Source of the DNA: Alphaproteobacteria bacterium
Lineage (GTDB): Bacteria; Pseudomonadota; Alphaproteobacteria; ATCC43930; CGMCC-115725
DNA: 43,610 bases
Assembly (NCBI GenBank): GCA_028871455.1
Contig: JAGWNF010000022.1
Span: 1 to 43,610 of the forward strand
Direction of reading: 5' to 3'
This document shows, piece after piece, positions 1 through 5,462 of this stretch (position 1 is the stretch's first letter; each line of letters begins with the position of its first letter). A program made the position numbers and the translations under genes. A model generated the notes under the pieces. The model worked only from the letters and a program-made list of their open reading frames with translations. It had not been told where the DNA came from and made no database searches.

Positions 1-86
1 GCTGCCTGCACATACGACACCCCTCGGTCCTTGATCAGCTTCACAGCCTCAAGCTTGAACTCCCGCGTAAACTTCCGTCTCGCCAT
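1..86 (-). CDS. IS3-family transposase OrfA, N-terminal part
   Basis: The minus strand from the ATG at 86 encodes MARRKFTREFKLEAVKLIKD followed by RGVSYVQA before the window ends. This is the typical beginning of IS3/IS911-type OrfA proteins, the helix-turn-helix DNA-binding component that is joined to the OrfB integrase by programmed frameshifting. A strong ribosome-binding site (GGAGGTG) sits 5-6 nt upstream of the ATG and fixes the start. Only 28 codons are visible, so nothing can be said about whether the rest is intact. Confidence 0.75.
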   Translation of the reverse strand, partial: MARRKFTREFKLEAVKLIKDRGVSYVQA

Positions 87-149
87 GATCCACCTCCGGT
101 TCCATCAAAACACCTAACTCGGTGTCCGTGGAACCGGCAGCAGGCCACA
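1..149 (-). mobile_element. Edge of an IS3-family insertion sequence
   Basis: The minus strand carries the start of an IS3-family OrfA transposase. About 60 bp upstream of it is a plausible IS terminus, TGGCCTGCTGCCGGTTCC read on the minus strand from about position 147. IS3-family ends begin with TG, which fits, but the second end and the target duplication are outside the window. The exact boundary (147 or 149) is therefore a guess. Confidence 0.55.
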
Positions 150-370
150 GAATTCTCCCATATGATGGCGTTGCTCCGACGCGGTATCTAAAACTTTTCC
201 GAGTTCCCAAAGATTCCAGAAAAGATTCTGGAAAGATGATTCGCAGAGATCCAAGAAAATCAGAACCACGCTTTGACAAAACCTTGGAAGCTTTGCCTGC
301 ATTGGAAGGTCTTGTCGTCCAAGGTCTCGTAGATAAAAAGGCTATCAAAGTGGAGGGTTCTCATGCGTAA
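150..370 (+). pseudogene. Unknown reading frame, probably cut at its 5' end by the IS
   Basis: A plus-strand frame runs open from the IS terminus to a TAA at 368-370. It encodes a basic peptide ending DKKAIKVEGSHA. It has no convincing start codon with a ribosome-binding site; an ATG at 235 has only a weak GGAAAG before it. Its stop overlaps the start of the next small gene by 8 nt, which suggests genuine translational coupling and so a real gene 3' end. The simplest reading is the C-terminal part of an element gene interrupted by the IS. I do not recognise the family. Confidence 0.35.
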
Positions 371-578
371 GAATAAGAAAGTGAACCATCCTCAACTTCC
401 TCTGGAACTGCCAGAGCCACAGGCCAAGAAGCTCGCGATTTGCTACACAAAATCCGCCCACGCAGAGCGCCCCAATGCTTCGGTCTATTCACTCGCGGAT
501 AAAAAAGCCGAGAAGAAAGAGAGCGAAACAAACAGGCATATAGTGGCGATTCTGAAACTCGTTCGCCATTTCAAATAA
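363..578 (+). CDS. Small basic protein of unknown function
   Basis: The predicted protein has 71 residues and is rich in lysine. It starts at an ATG preceded by GGAGGG at a spacing of 5 nt, a good ribosome-binding site. It begins MRKNKKVNHPQLPLELPEPQ and ends in a hydrophobic/basic tail (HIVAILKLVRHFK). It overlaps the upstream frame by 8 nt, suggesting the two were translated as a coupled pair. No motif or membrane segment allows a functional call. Low complexity and AT-richness are typical of element cargo. Confidence 0.45.
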   Translation: MRKNKKVNHPQLPLELPEPQAKKLAICYTKSAHAERPNASVYSLADKKAEKKESETNRHIVAILKLVRHFK

Positions 579-604
579 TAAGGCGAAGCGCCATATCGTC
601 AGAA

Positions 605-955
605 TTAGCGCCGATGCATTGGCGAGCCTTTACGTATGGCTGAACTGACAATTGGAACTAGAGTAGTCAGAGTTTTCTCAACTGCCTTTGGCTCGTGCAC
701 AATGACTTGAAGCAACAATCGTGTTGCTGCGTCTGGGCGTCGTTGTCCCTGTTCCCATTTGCGAAGCGTTGAGACAGGAATACATAGGACGGTCGCGAAC
801 TCGTCCTGACTCATATGGAGATTTTGACGGGCGACCTTAACGTTGACCATGGGCACCTCGATTTGATGCACTTTGGCCTTGCTCTTATCGCCCTCGGCAA
901 ACGCAATCGCCTCAAGCATGCTTTCCTTGAGACCTTCGAAAACCTTCCTGCTCAT
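605..955 (-). CDS. higA: HigA/NadS-like antitoxin, XRE-type HTH
   Basis: This is a 116-residue protein with a C-terminal XRE-type helix-turn-helix: VARQNLHMSQDEFATVLCIP followed by VSTLRKWEQGQRRP at about residues 54-87. The arrangement is that of the HigA/NadS antitoxins, which bind the partner RelE-fold toxin and repress their own promoter. The start is the ATG at 955, whose last bases overlap the toxin stop codon (ATGA), so the pair is translationally coupled in toxin-first order, as in higBA loci. The likely target operator is the palindrome at 1300-1314. A longer open frame extends upstream inside the toxin gene and is not coding. The family call is strong; the exact subfamily is inferred. 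Confidence 0.85.
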   Translation of the reverse strand: MSRKVFEGLKESMLEAIAFAEGDKSKAKVHQIEVPMVNVKVARQNLHMSQDEFATVLCIPVSTLRKWEQGQRRPDAATRLLLQVIVHEPKAVEKTLTTLVPIVSSAIRKGSPMHRR

Positions 956-1290
956 TTGATCCTCCGATAGCTTGCCCGGAGCCTCCCGGCGAGCGCGGCA
1001 AGCGCATTGCGTTCGGCCTTGCTCAGATTGTCCTTCTCGCCCTTCTTGAACACGTCCAGAAGGAAGATCGGCGCATTCTCCGAAAACCAATAATACAAGA
1101 TGCGGACGCCGCCACTTTTTCCCTTGCCGCCGGCGGCAAACCTCACCTTTCGCAAGCCGCCGGTTTCCTTGACCAAGTCGCCGCAAAAGGGATCGGATGC
1201 GATCATGGTGATAACGTCCCGCAGCTCGTCCGCCGTCAGGCGTTTTTCGGCACGTCGGCTGAAATACGCGGTCTCAGCGACGGTCTGCAT
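952..1290 (-). CDS. higB: HigB/RelE-family toxin
   Basis: This is a 112-residue RelE/HigB-like protein. The core block RKVRFAAGGKGKSGGVRILY (about residues 48-67), followed by a hydrophobic strand and KKGEKDNLSKAE, is characteristic of this family of ribosome-dependent mRNA interferases. It is the first gene of the pair and ends in an ATGA overlap with the antitoxin. An in-frame ATG also exists at 1296, but that codon overlaps the predicted -10 hexamer. The ATG at 1290 lies within a nucleotide of the predicted transcription start and gives the usual family N-terminus MQTV. The mRNA is therefore probably leaderless; no Shine-Dalgarno sequence is visible. The toxic activity itself is inferred from the family. 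Confidence 0.85.
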   Translation of the reverse strand: MQTVAETAYFSRRAEKRLTADELRDVITMIASDPFCGDLVKETGGLRKVRFAAGGKGKSGGVRILYYWFSENAPIFLLDVFKKGEKDNLSKAERNALAALAGRLRASYRRIK

Positions 1291-1295
1291 AACCA

Positions 1296-1324
1296 TATAT
1301 AACCCATTGGGTTAGGCTATTCAA
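1296..1324 (-). promoter_or_regulatory. higBA promoter with operator palindrome in the spacer
   Basis: On the minus strand there is TTGAAT (1319-1324), a 17-bp spacer and TATATA (1296-1301), a good sigma-70 layout. A perfect 15-bp palindrome, TAACCCA-T-TGGGTTA (1300-1314 as read on the plus strand), occupies the spacer and touches the -10. That placement suits autorepression by the HTH antitoxin. The predicted start of transcription coincides with the toxin ATG at 1290. Confidence 0.6.
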
Positions 1325-1345
1325 GGGATATCTACTCGTTTCTCC

Positions 1346-1374
1346 TAGACAAACGACCGGCATATTTCTATGAG
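1346..1374 (+). promoter_or_regulatory. Candidate sigma-70 promoter for the DUF2188 gene
   Basis: TAGACA (1346-1351), a 17-bp spacer and TATGAG (1369-1374) lie 38 bp upstream of the start codon at 1412, in the divergent region shared with higBA. The match to consensus is moderate and rests on sequence alone. Confidence 0.35.
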
Positions 1375-1411
1375 AGATTCGACGGCACTTTCAAACAAGG
1401 AGGAAGCAACC

Positions 1412-1618
1412 ATGGGTAAAAACAATATCTTCGTCGAACAGCGGCCCCGAGGCGGCTATGCGGTTAAATACGGGGGATCGTCAACGCCGGTCGCGACGGC
1501 TCCCACACAAGCGAAGGCGATCGCGCAAGCTCGGAAATTGGCACCCGGCGTCGGGGTTGATGTCGAACGAGTGCGCCAAACATCAGTTGGTGGCCGAGAC
1601 AAATGGCGTAAGGCATAG
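1412..1618 (+). CDS. DUF2188-family small protein
   Basis: This 68-residue protein begins MGKNNIFVEQRPRGGYAVKY and continues with an alanine/threonine-rich segment (ATAPTQAKAIAQARKLAP), ending VGGRDKWRKA. The pattern 'V.qrp.GgWaVk..gs.r....f.TqaeAi..Ar.lA' is that of DUF2188 proteins, small proteins of unknown function common on bacterial chromosomes and elements. A strong ribosome-binding site (AAGGAGG) lies 7-8 nt upstream of the ATG and decides against an in-frame ATG 42 nt further upstream. It stands alone, divergent from the toxin-antitoxin operon. Confidence 0.75.
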   Translation: MGKNNIFVEQRPRGGYAVKYGGSSTPVATAPTQAKAIAQARKLAPGVGVDVERVRQTSVGGRDKWRKA

Positions 1619-1659
1619 CGCTGATCAGCGGCCTCCTCGGCGGTCTCGTTTCTCGTGCT

Positions 1660-1893
1660 TCAAAGAGTTTGACCTCCGGGGTCTGACGTAGAAGTCCGCC
1701 GGCCGGCATCGGCCCAAGCCTTTAGATCGCTGAGCTGATAAAGGCACACTCGCCCGAACTTGAAGTAGACCGGGCCGCCGCCGACACAGCGCCACTTTTC
1801 AAGCGTACGCCGTGATAGGCCCAGAAAACTTGCAGCCTCGACCGTGCGCAGATATTGCCGTTGCGATGTAGGGCTTTCCGTTAGAGCGTCCAT
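1660..1893 (-). CDS. AlpA/excisionase-like HTH protein
   Basis: This 77-residue protein carries a winged/MerR-like helix-turn-helix (YLRTVEAASFLGLSRRTLEK at about residues 14-33, then a glycine-rich turn and FGRVCLYQLSDLKAWAD). This is the 'HTH_17' layout of AlpA-type regulators and excisionases. Such proteins on P4-like elements bend DNA near the attachment site or switch on the integrase. The ATG at 1893 has a very good ribosome-binding site (GGAGGG, 5-nt spacing), which excludes the longer upstream start. It reads in the same direction as, and downstream of, the integrase and its coupled gene. Whether it acts as excisionase or regulator is inference. Confidence 0.8.
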   Translation of the reverse strand: MDALTESPTSQRQYLRTVEAASFLGLSRRTLEKWRCVGGGPVYFKFGRVCLYQLSDLKAWADAGRRTSTSDPGGQTL

Positions 1894-1914
1894 TGTATCC
1901 CTCCAAAGAGTCAT

Positions 1915-1930
1915 GTCGCTTACTAGCGAC
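1915..1930. promoter_or_regulatory. Candidate operator upstream of the HTH gene
   Basis: A perfect inverted repeat, GTCGCT-TACT-AGCGAC, lies 22 bp upstream of the HTH gene start at 1893, just ahead of its ribosome-binding site. Its position fits autoregulation by the HTH protein. It is also short enough to arise by chance. Confidence 0.3.
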
Positions 1931-2008
1931 GTACGGATGACCCTGGAGAAATTTGCGTGATGCAAAAACGTCTTTTGTTTTTGTGTCGGAGGACACCGAT
2001 ACAGAAAT

Positions 2009-2482
2009 CTAGCGGCGTTTGTGTTTCCACCATTGCTGGGTCTGTGCCGTTAAGCGCTTATCGAAACGCTTGAGCCTGATTAATAAGGCGGATTGCGAAT
2101 CTTTGATGTCGGGATGCCGCTCTGTGAGAATTCTTACCGCCTGCCGCTCTGTTTTGCCCTTTTTCACCAGAATGTCGAATTCATACCAAATAACGAATTC
2201 ATCGGTTAGTGCCCATTTGCTTGGGCGGCCTCGGGTTTCAGGTTGTTTCTCTTGAAATCCGGGTACGTGATTCTTGGCAAGAGCTAGGGACAATTTTTTC
2301 CAGCGTTCGGCATCGTCATTTGAAATCGAGAAATGCTCGAACAGCAATTCAAATCGCTCGTCGAATTCGGGCCGCCATTCAAATTCACCCGGAGGCAAAG
2401 AGATTGGCTCATCGCTCGGTCCCAGCGGCTCATTGAGCTTGCCGGGATAAAGGGGTGGTTTCGCTGTTCTACGCCTGGTCAC
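2009..2482 (-). CDS. Unknown protein translationally coupled to the integrase
   Basis: The predicted protein has 157 residues. It starts at a GTG that overlaps the integrase stop codon (GTGA), so the two are a coupled pair. It begins MTRRRTAKPPLYPGKLNEPL. The middle is acidic (EFEWRPEFDERFELLFEHF). The C-terminal half has GRPSKWALTDEFVIWYEFDI followed by a segment that may be helical and DNA-associated (KTERQAVRILTERHP, then SALLIRLKRFDKRL). That half resembles the short helical regions of DNA-binding accessory proteins, but I do not recognise a named family. Its position suggests a role in integration/excision or element control. That is inference from context only. Confidence 0.7.
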   Translation of the reverse strand: MTRRRTAKPPLYPGKLNEPLGPSDEPISLPPGEFEWRPEFDERFELLFEHFSISNDDAERWKKLSLALAKNHVPGFQEKQPETRGRPSKWALTDEFVIWYEFDILVKKGKTERQAVRILTERHPDIKDSQSALLIRLKRFDKRLTAQTQQWWKHKRR

Positions 2483-3705
2483 GCCACGAGCTCGGGAGAT
2501 TTAGCAGGCTGTTTGAGGTGTGGCGGCTCCGCCGGCTTTCTGGGCGGTTGCTGCATCGCCGCCAGGAGGTGCTTGCCGATCATCTTATTGGCCCGGTGCA
2601 TCGGCTGCGCGGCAAGGTGCGCATAGCGCGCCGTCGTGCTGGTATTCCGGTGTCCGAGCAGCCCGCCGATCATCGGCAAGGATTGACCGCTCGAAACCGC
2701 CATGCTGGCGAAACTGTGCCGCAAATCGTGCATTCGAACATCGCAAATTTCGGCTTCTGCCCGGATGCGCTGCCAGGGTTTCTCCAAATCCTTCAAATGC
2801 GCCCCGGCGAGGCCTCCGGCTATCACGTAGGGATTGCCCTGAATCGGCACGATTCGTGCCAGGATTTCGTAGGCCGGCTCGTTGAGGAAGATGATTTTGG
2901 CCCCGGTCTTACTGTCGGGCAGAAGCAACCGCTTTTCCTCACGGTCGATATAGGCCCATTTGAGGGTGAGAATTTCGGAGACCCGCGCCCCGGTGAATAC
3001 CAACAGCCGGATAGCCGCAATGGCGCTCGGCAATTCGCTCTTGGTCCGCTCGGCCTTATTCAGCGCGGCATTGAGCCGGCCGAATTCCTCCCGCGTCAAA
3101 TATCGGTCGCGCTTCTTTTCCTTGAATTTCTCGATATGGCGGCAGGGATTCGAATAGTCCGGCTTGAGACCCCAGCGCTCGGCCATGTTGAACATATTGG
3201 AAAGAAGCGCGAGCACCCGATTGGCTTGGTAAGGCGATTTGCTCAACTTGTGGTGAAGCTCAGCAATATCGGCCCGTGTGATTTCAGCCAATTTGCGCGC
3301 CCCGAAATTGCGCAATAAGACGCGATCAATAATTCGGCGAATTTCGCGAATTGTGCTCGGCTTCAACCGGCTTTCGGCATGCTCCTTGAAATAGCGCTCG
3401 GCGAATTCGGAGAATTTCGGCGCGTTGCGCGCCTCGTCGCGCTCGCCCGAGGGGTCGCCGCCATCGGACGCCTCGGCAAGCCAAAGCCGTGCCTTAAGAC
3501 GCGCCTGTTCGACCGTGATCGAGCCATGCAGTCCGATCTTGGGTTTGCGTTGCCGCCCGCTCTTGTTGCGATATTTGAGGATGTAGACGCGCTTGCCGGA
3601 GGGCCAGATGCGCACGCCGAAGCCTGGAAGCTCGCTGTCCCACAGGATCACATCGCGCCCTTCCGGGGCGAAGCTTTCGACCAAACGCTTGGTCAGTTTC
3701 GGCAT
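2479..3705 (-). CDS. P4-type tyrosine integrase (DUF4102 N-terminal domain)
   Basis: This 408-residue site-specific recombinase has the P4/prophage-island layout. It starts with an N-terminal arm-binding DUF4102 domain (MPKLTKRLVESF, then GFGVRIWPSGKRVYILKYR), followed by a SAM-like core-binding domain at about residues 95-185. The C-terminal catalytic domain shows the expected residues: Arg in FTGARVSEILTLKW (about 240), HDLRHSFA (about 323-330), LGHRNTSTTARYAH (about 347-360) with the nucleophile Tyr. The start at 3705 gives the family's usual MPKLT N-terminus; an upstream GTG/ATG extension would run through the direct repeats at 3735-3754. It lies beside the tRNA-Thr scar, confirming it as the element's own integrase. 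It appears intact. Confidence 0.95.
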   Translation of the reverse strand: MPKLTKRLVESFAPEGRDVILWDSELPGFGVRIWPSGKRVYILKYRNKSGRQRKPKIGLHGSITVEQARLKARLWLAEASDGGDPSGERDEARNAPKFSEFAERYFKEHAESRLKPSTIREIRRIIDRVLLRNFGARKLAEITRADIAELHHKLSKSPYQANRVLALLSNMFNMAERWGLKPDYSNPCRHIEKFKEKKRDRYLTREEFGRLNAALNKAERTKSELPSAIAAIRLLVFTGARVSEILTLKWAYIDREEKRLLLPDSKTGAKIIFLNEPAYEILARIVPIQGNPYVIAGGLAGAHLKDLEKPWQRIRAEAEICDVRMHDLRHSFASMAVSSGQSLPMIGGLLGHRNTSTTARYAHLAAQPMHRANKMIGKHLLAAMQQPPRKPAEPPHLKQPAKSPELVA

Positions 3706-3734
3706 ACTGATCTCGCCACTGACTGACAATTTCC

Positions 3735-3754
3735 GGTACCACATAGGTACCACA
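3735..3754. repeat. Tandem direct repeats, candidate integrase arm-type sites
   Basis: GGTACCACA occurs twice, at 3735-3743 and 3746-3754, separated by TA. The 11-bp period is about one helical turn. The pair sits 30 bp upstream of the integrase start and about 120 bp from the tRNA crossover, where arm-type or autoregulatory integrase sites are expected. The function is inferred. Confidence 0.5.
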
Positions 3755-3871
3755 AGAAAGAGAGTCGCGGCGTCTACGAGGCGTCTTCGGCGAAAAATAT
3801 TTTATGAATTAATCAATCGCGGGAGTAGCTTAGGGGATACCGGAGCGAACGGGCAAAACCTCCGGAAGCAA

Positions 3872-3916
3872 TTCGTAATCAGTAGGTCCGCGGTTCGAAT
3901 CCGCGCGTCGGCACCA
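3872..3916 (+). other. att site: 3' fragment of tRNA-Thr(CGT)
   Basis: The sequence from TTCGTAA (anticodon loop, CGT) continues as the 3' anticodon stem TCAGT, the variable loop AGGTC, a perfect T arm (CGCGG-TTCGAAT-CCGCG), the acceptor 3' strand CGTCGGC, discriminator A and an encoded CCA. The bases just upstream (AGCAA) do not pair with TCAGT. No 5' acceptor strand (GCCGACG) is present. It is therefore a scar and not a gene. Identity starting exactly at the anticodon loop matches the usual crossover point of tRNA-targeting tyrosine integrases. Confidence 0.8.
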
Positions 3917-3922
3917 CTTAAC

Positions 3923-4444
3923 TCAGCGCCCTTCCACCTCGCGCGTCACGCGCGTCAGCACGCCCACGAAAAATGGCACCTCGGCGGCGGACACTCCCTG
4001 ATGTCCGTTGAGAAATTCCGCCGTCGGCTTGCCGGTCGCGCGGTCAATCAAGACGCCATCGCGCAGGGTGAGCGCCTTGCGGGCCAGTGCGGCGGCGGTC
4101 TCATGGCAGCGGCCACAGCGTTCCTTGAACTGCGGCTCGGTCGTCACCTGGGCCATGAGCATGGCGGTCACCGGCGCGACCATATCCGGCGGCAGATAAT
4201 GGTTCATCAAAAAGCGTTGCAGGTCGTAAACGTGATCATGCCCCTGCAGTCGGCCGTCCTTGGCCGTAAGGAACTTGCGGGCGAATGCGGCCGAATGGCC
4301 ATGGCAATCCGCACAACGGTCGTCCCAATAGGCATGGAGGTCGATTGCGCGGGCGCTCGACTGCAGCAGGGTGATCAGGACGAGCGATACGGCAAGGATC
4401 AATCCGATGCGCTGCTTGGGATTTATCGCTCGTCGCGGCCTCAC
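3923..4444 (-). CDS. Periplasmic c-type cytochrome with two CxxCH motifs
   Basis: This 173-residue exported protein starts at a GTG overlapping the stop of the upstream gene (GTGA). A basic n-region and a hydrophobic core (RIGLILAVSLVLITLL) ending in SARA form a Sec signal peptide. The mature part has two haem c attachment motifs, CADCH and CGRCH, each followed by AxARKxLTxxDG-type repeats. The protein thus looks like two tandem single-haem modules of about 65 residues. It is the last gene of the cstA-nifJ cluster and ends only 6 bp from the tRNA scar. It probably acts as a small electron carrier in the periplasm. Its redox partner is not evident. Confidence 0.85.
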   Translation of the reverse strand: MRPRRAINPKQRIGLILAVSLVLITLLQSSARAIDLHAYWDDRCADCHGHSAAFARKFLTAKDGRLQGHDHVYDLQRFLMNHYLPPDMVAPVTAMLMAQVTTEPQFKERCGRCHETAAALARKALTLRDGVLIDRATGKPTAEFLNGHQGVSAAEVPFFVGVLTRVTREVEGR

Positions 4445-5436
4445 GACAGCTTGTACGCCTGCAGCATCTTGATGTAGTTGGCGCGCTCGAACGCGCCGGC
4501 ATCGACGACATTGCAGTGGCTGAGCCGACCGCGGATGGCCGCCAGTGTGGCTAGATCGCGTGCATCGAGCCAGGCCTCGAGCCCGCCCAGGAGCTCCTTG
4601 ATGTGGGGGATGCCGTGCCGCAGCAGCGACGACGTCGTCATCACCACGTCTGCGCCCGCCAGCAAATACTTGACGACATCGTCGGCGGAGTCGATACCGG
4701 TGCTCGCGGCCAGCGAAGCCTCGACCCGCCCCGCCAGCACGCTCACCCAGAGCAGCGGCAGGCGCATCTCGTACGCGCCACTGAGCTCCGGCTTCGAGAC
4801 GAGCGCCATCCGCGCCAGATCGATGTCCGGCTCGTAGAAGCGGTTGAACAGCACGAGGCCGTCGGCGCCGGCATGATCCAGCTGCCGGGCCAAGTGGCCA
4901 AAGGCGCTGAAATACGGCCCGAGCTTGACCGCGACCGGAATCTTCACGGCGTGCTTCACCGCCTTCAGGATGTCGATGTAGCGCTGCTCGACCTCGCGTC
5001 CGGACAGATCCAAGTCGGAAGCGATGAAATACACGTTCAATTCGATGGCGGCGGCGCCGGCTGCCTCGATCTCTCGCGCATAATTGATCCAGCCATGATT
5101 GCTCACGCCATTGAGGCTCCCGATCACCGGAATGCCGACCGCCTGGCGCGCGCGCCGCACCAGATCGAGATAGCGGTCGGGCCCGATCGCATAGGTCGCC
5201 TGCACGGGGAAATAGCTCAAGGCTTCGGCGTAGCTGTCGCTGCCGGTGGCGATCAGCTGCTCGATCAGCTGCTCTTCGTAATCGACCTGCTCCTCGAAGA
5301 TCGACGGCAGCACGACCGCCGCGGCGCCGCAATCCTCGAGCCGCCGGATGTTGTCGAGACTGCCGTTGAGCGGACCGGCGCTCGCCACCAGCGGATTTTT
5401 CAGCGCGAGGCCCAGATAACGCGTGCTCAGGTCCAT
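4441..5436 (-). CDS. Dihydroorotate-dehydrogenase-like flavoprotein
   Basis: This 331-residue protein has the TIM-barrel fold of the PyrD family. It begins MDLSTRYLGLALKNPLVASA and has the FMN-phosphate-binding end of the barrel (STGIDSADDVVKYLLAGADV at about residues 255-275). The class 1 active-site loop, normally ELN-x-S-C-PN, is replaced by IELNVYFIASDL. The catalytic cysteine/serine is thus missing from its usual place, and true dihydroorotate dehydrogenase activity is unlikely. Similar proteins annotated as dihydroorotate-dehydrogenase-like are known next to pyruvate:ferredoxin oxidoreductases, as here. A role as a redox partner or maturation factor for NifJ is inference. The start has GGAGG 9 nt upstream. 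The stop overlaps the cytochrome start. Confidence 0.85.
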   Translation of the reverse strand: MDLSTRYLGLALKNPLVASAGPLNGSLDNIRRLEDCGAAAVVLPSIFEEQVDYEEQLIEQLIATGSDSYAEALSYFPVQATYAIGPDRYLDLVRRARQAVGIPVIGSLNGVSNHGWINYAREIEAAGAAAIELNVYFIASDLDLSGREVEQRYIDILKAVKHAVKIPVAVKLGPYFSAFGHLARQLDHAGADGLVLFNRFYEPDIDLARMALVSKPELSGAYEMRLPLLWVSVLAGRVEASLAASTGIDSADDVVKYLLAGADVVMTTSSLLRHGIPHIKELLGGLEAWLDARDLATLAAIRGRLSHCNVVDAGAFERANYIKMLQAYKLS

Positions 5437-5462
5437 CGTCGCGATCCTCCGTCGGCCAGCCG

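Larger units (their letters stand above)
1..3916. mobile_element. Right end of a tRNA-Thr-targeted integrative element
   Basis: A tyrosine integrase gene lies next to a 45-nt 3' fragment of a tRNA-Thr gene, which is the classic signature of an element integrated into a tRNA. The fragment reads on the plus strand and chromosomal genes begin immediately to its right. The element must therefore lie to the left, with the intact tRNA at its far end, outside the window. Its cargo fits an accessory element: an IS3 edge, a toxin-antitoxin pair, an HTH protein and short unknown genes. The sequence in this part is visibly more AT-rich than the chromosome to the right. The left boundary is not visible, so position 1 is only the window edge. 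Whether the element is still mobile cannot be judged. Confidence 0.75.

Noticed and set aside
3820-3916. A complete tRNA gene ending in CCA
   Set aside because: The T arm and 3' acceptor strand are perfect, but no 5' acceptor strand or 5' anticodon stem pairs with them, so it is a 3' fragment left by integration.
3593-4477. Plus-strand open frame spanning the att site
   Set aside because: It crosses the integrase promoter region, the tRNA scar and the cytochrome gene in antisense and has no ribosome-binding site or domain.
4441-5436. Pyrimidine-pathway dihydroorotate dehydrogenase
   Set aside because: The catalytic loop residues are missing and no pyrimidine genes are near.
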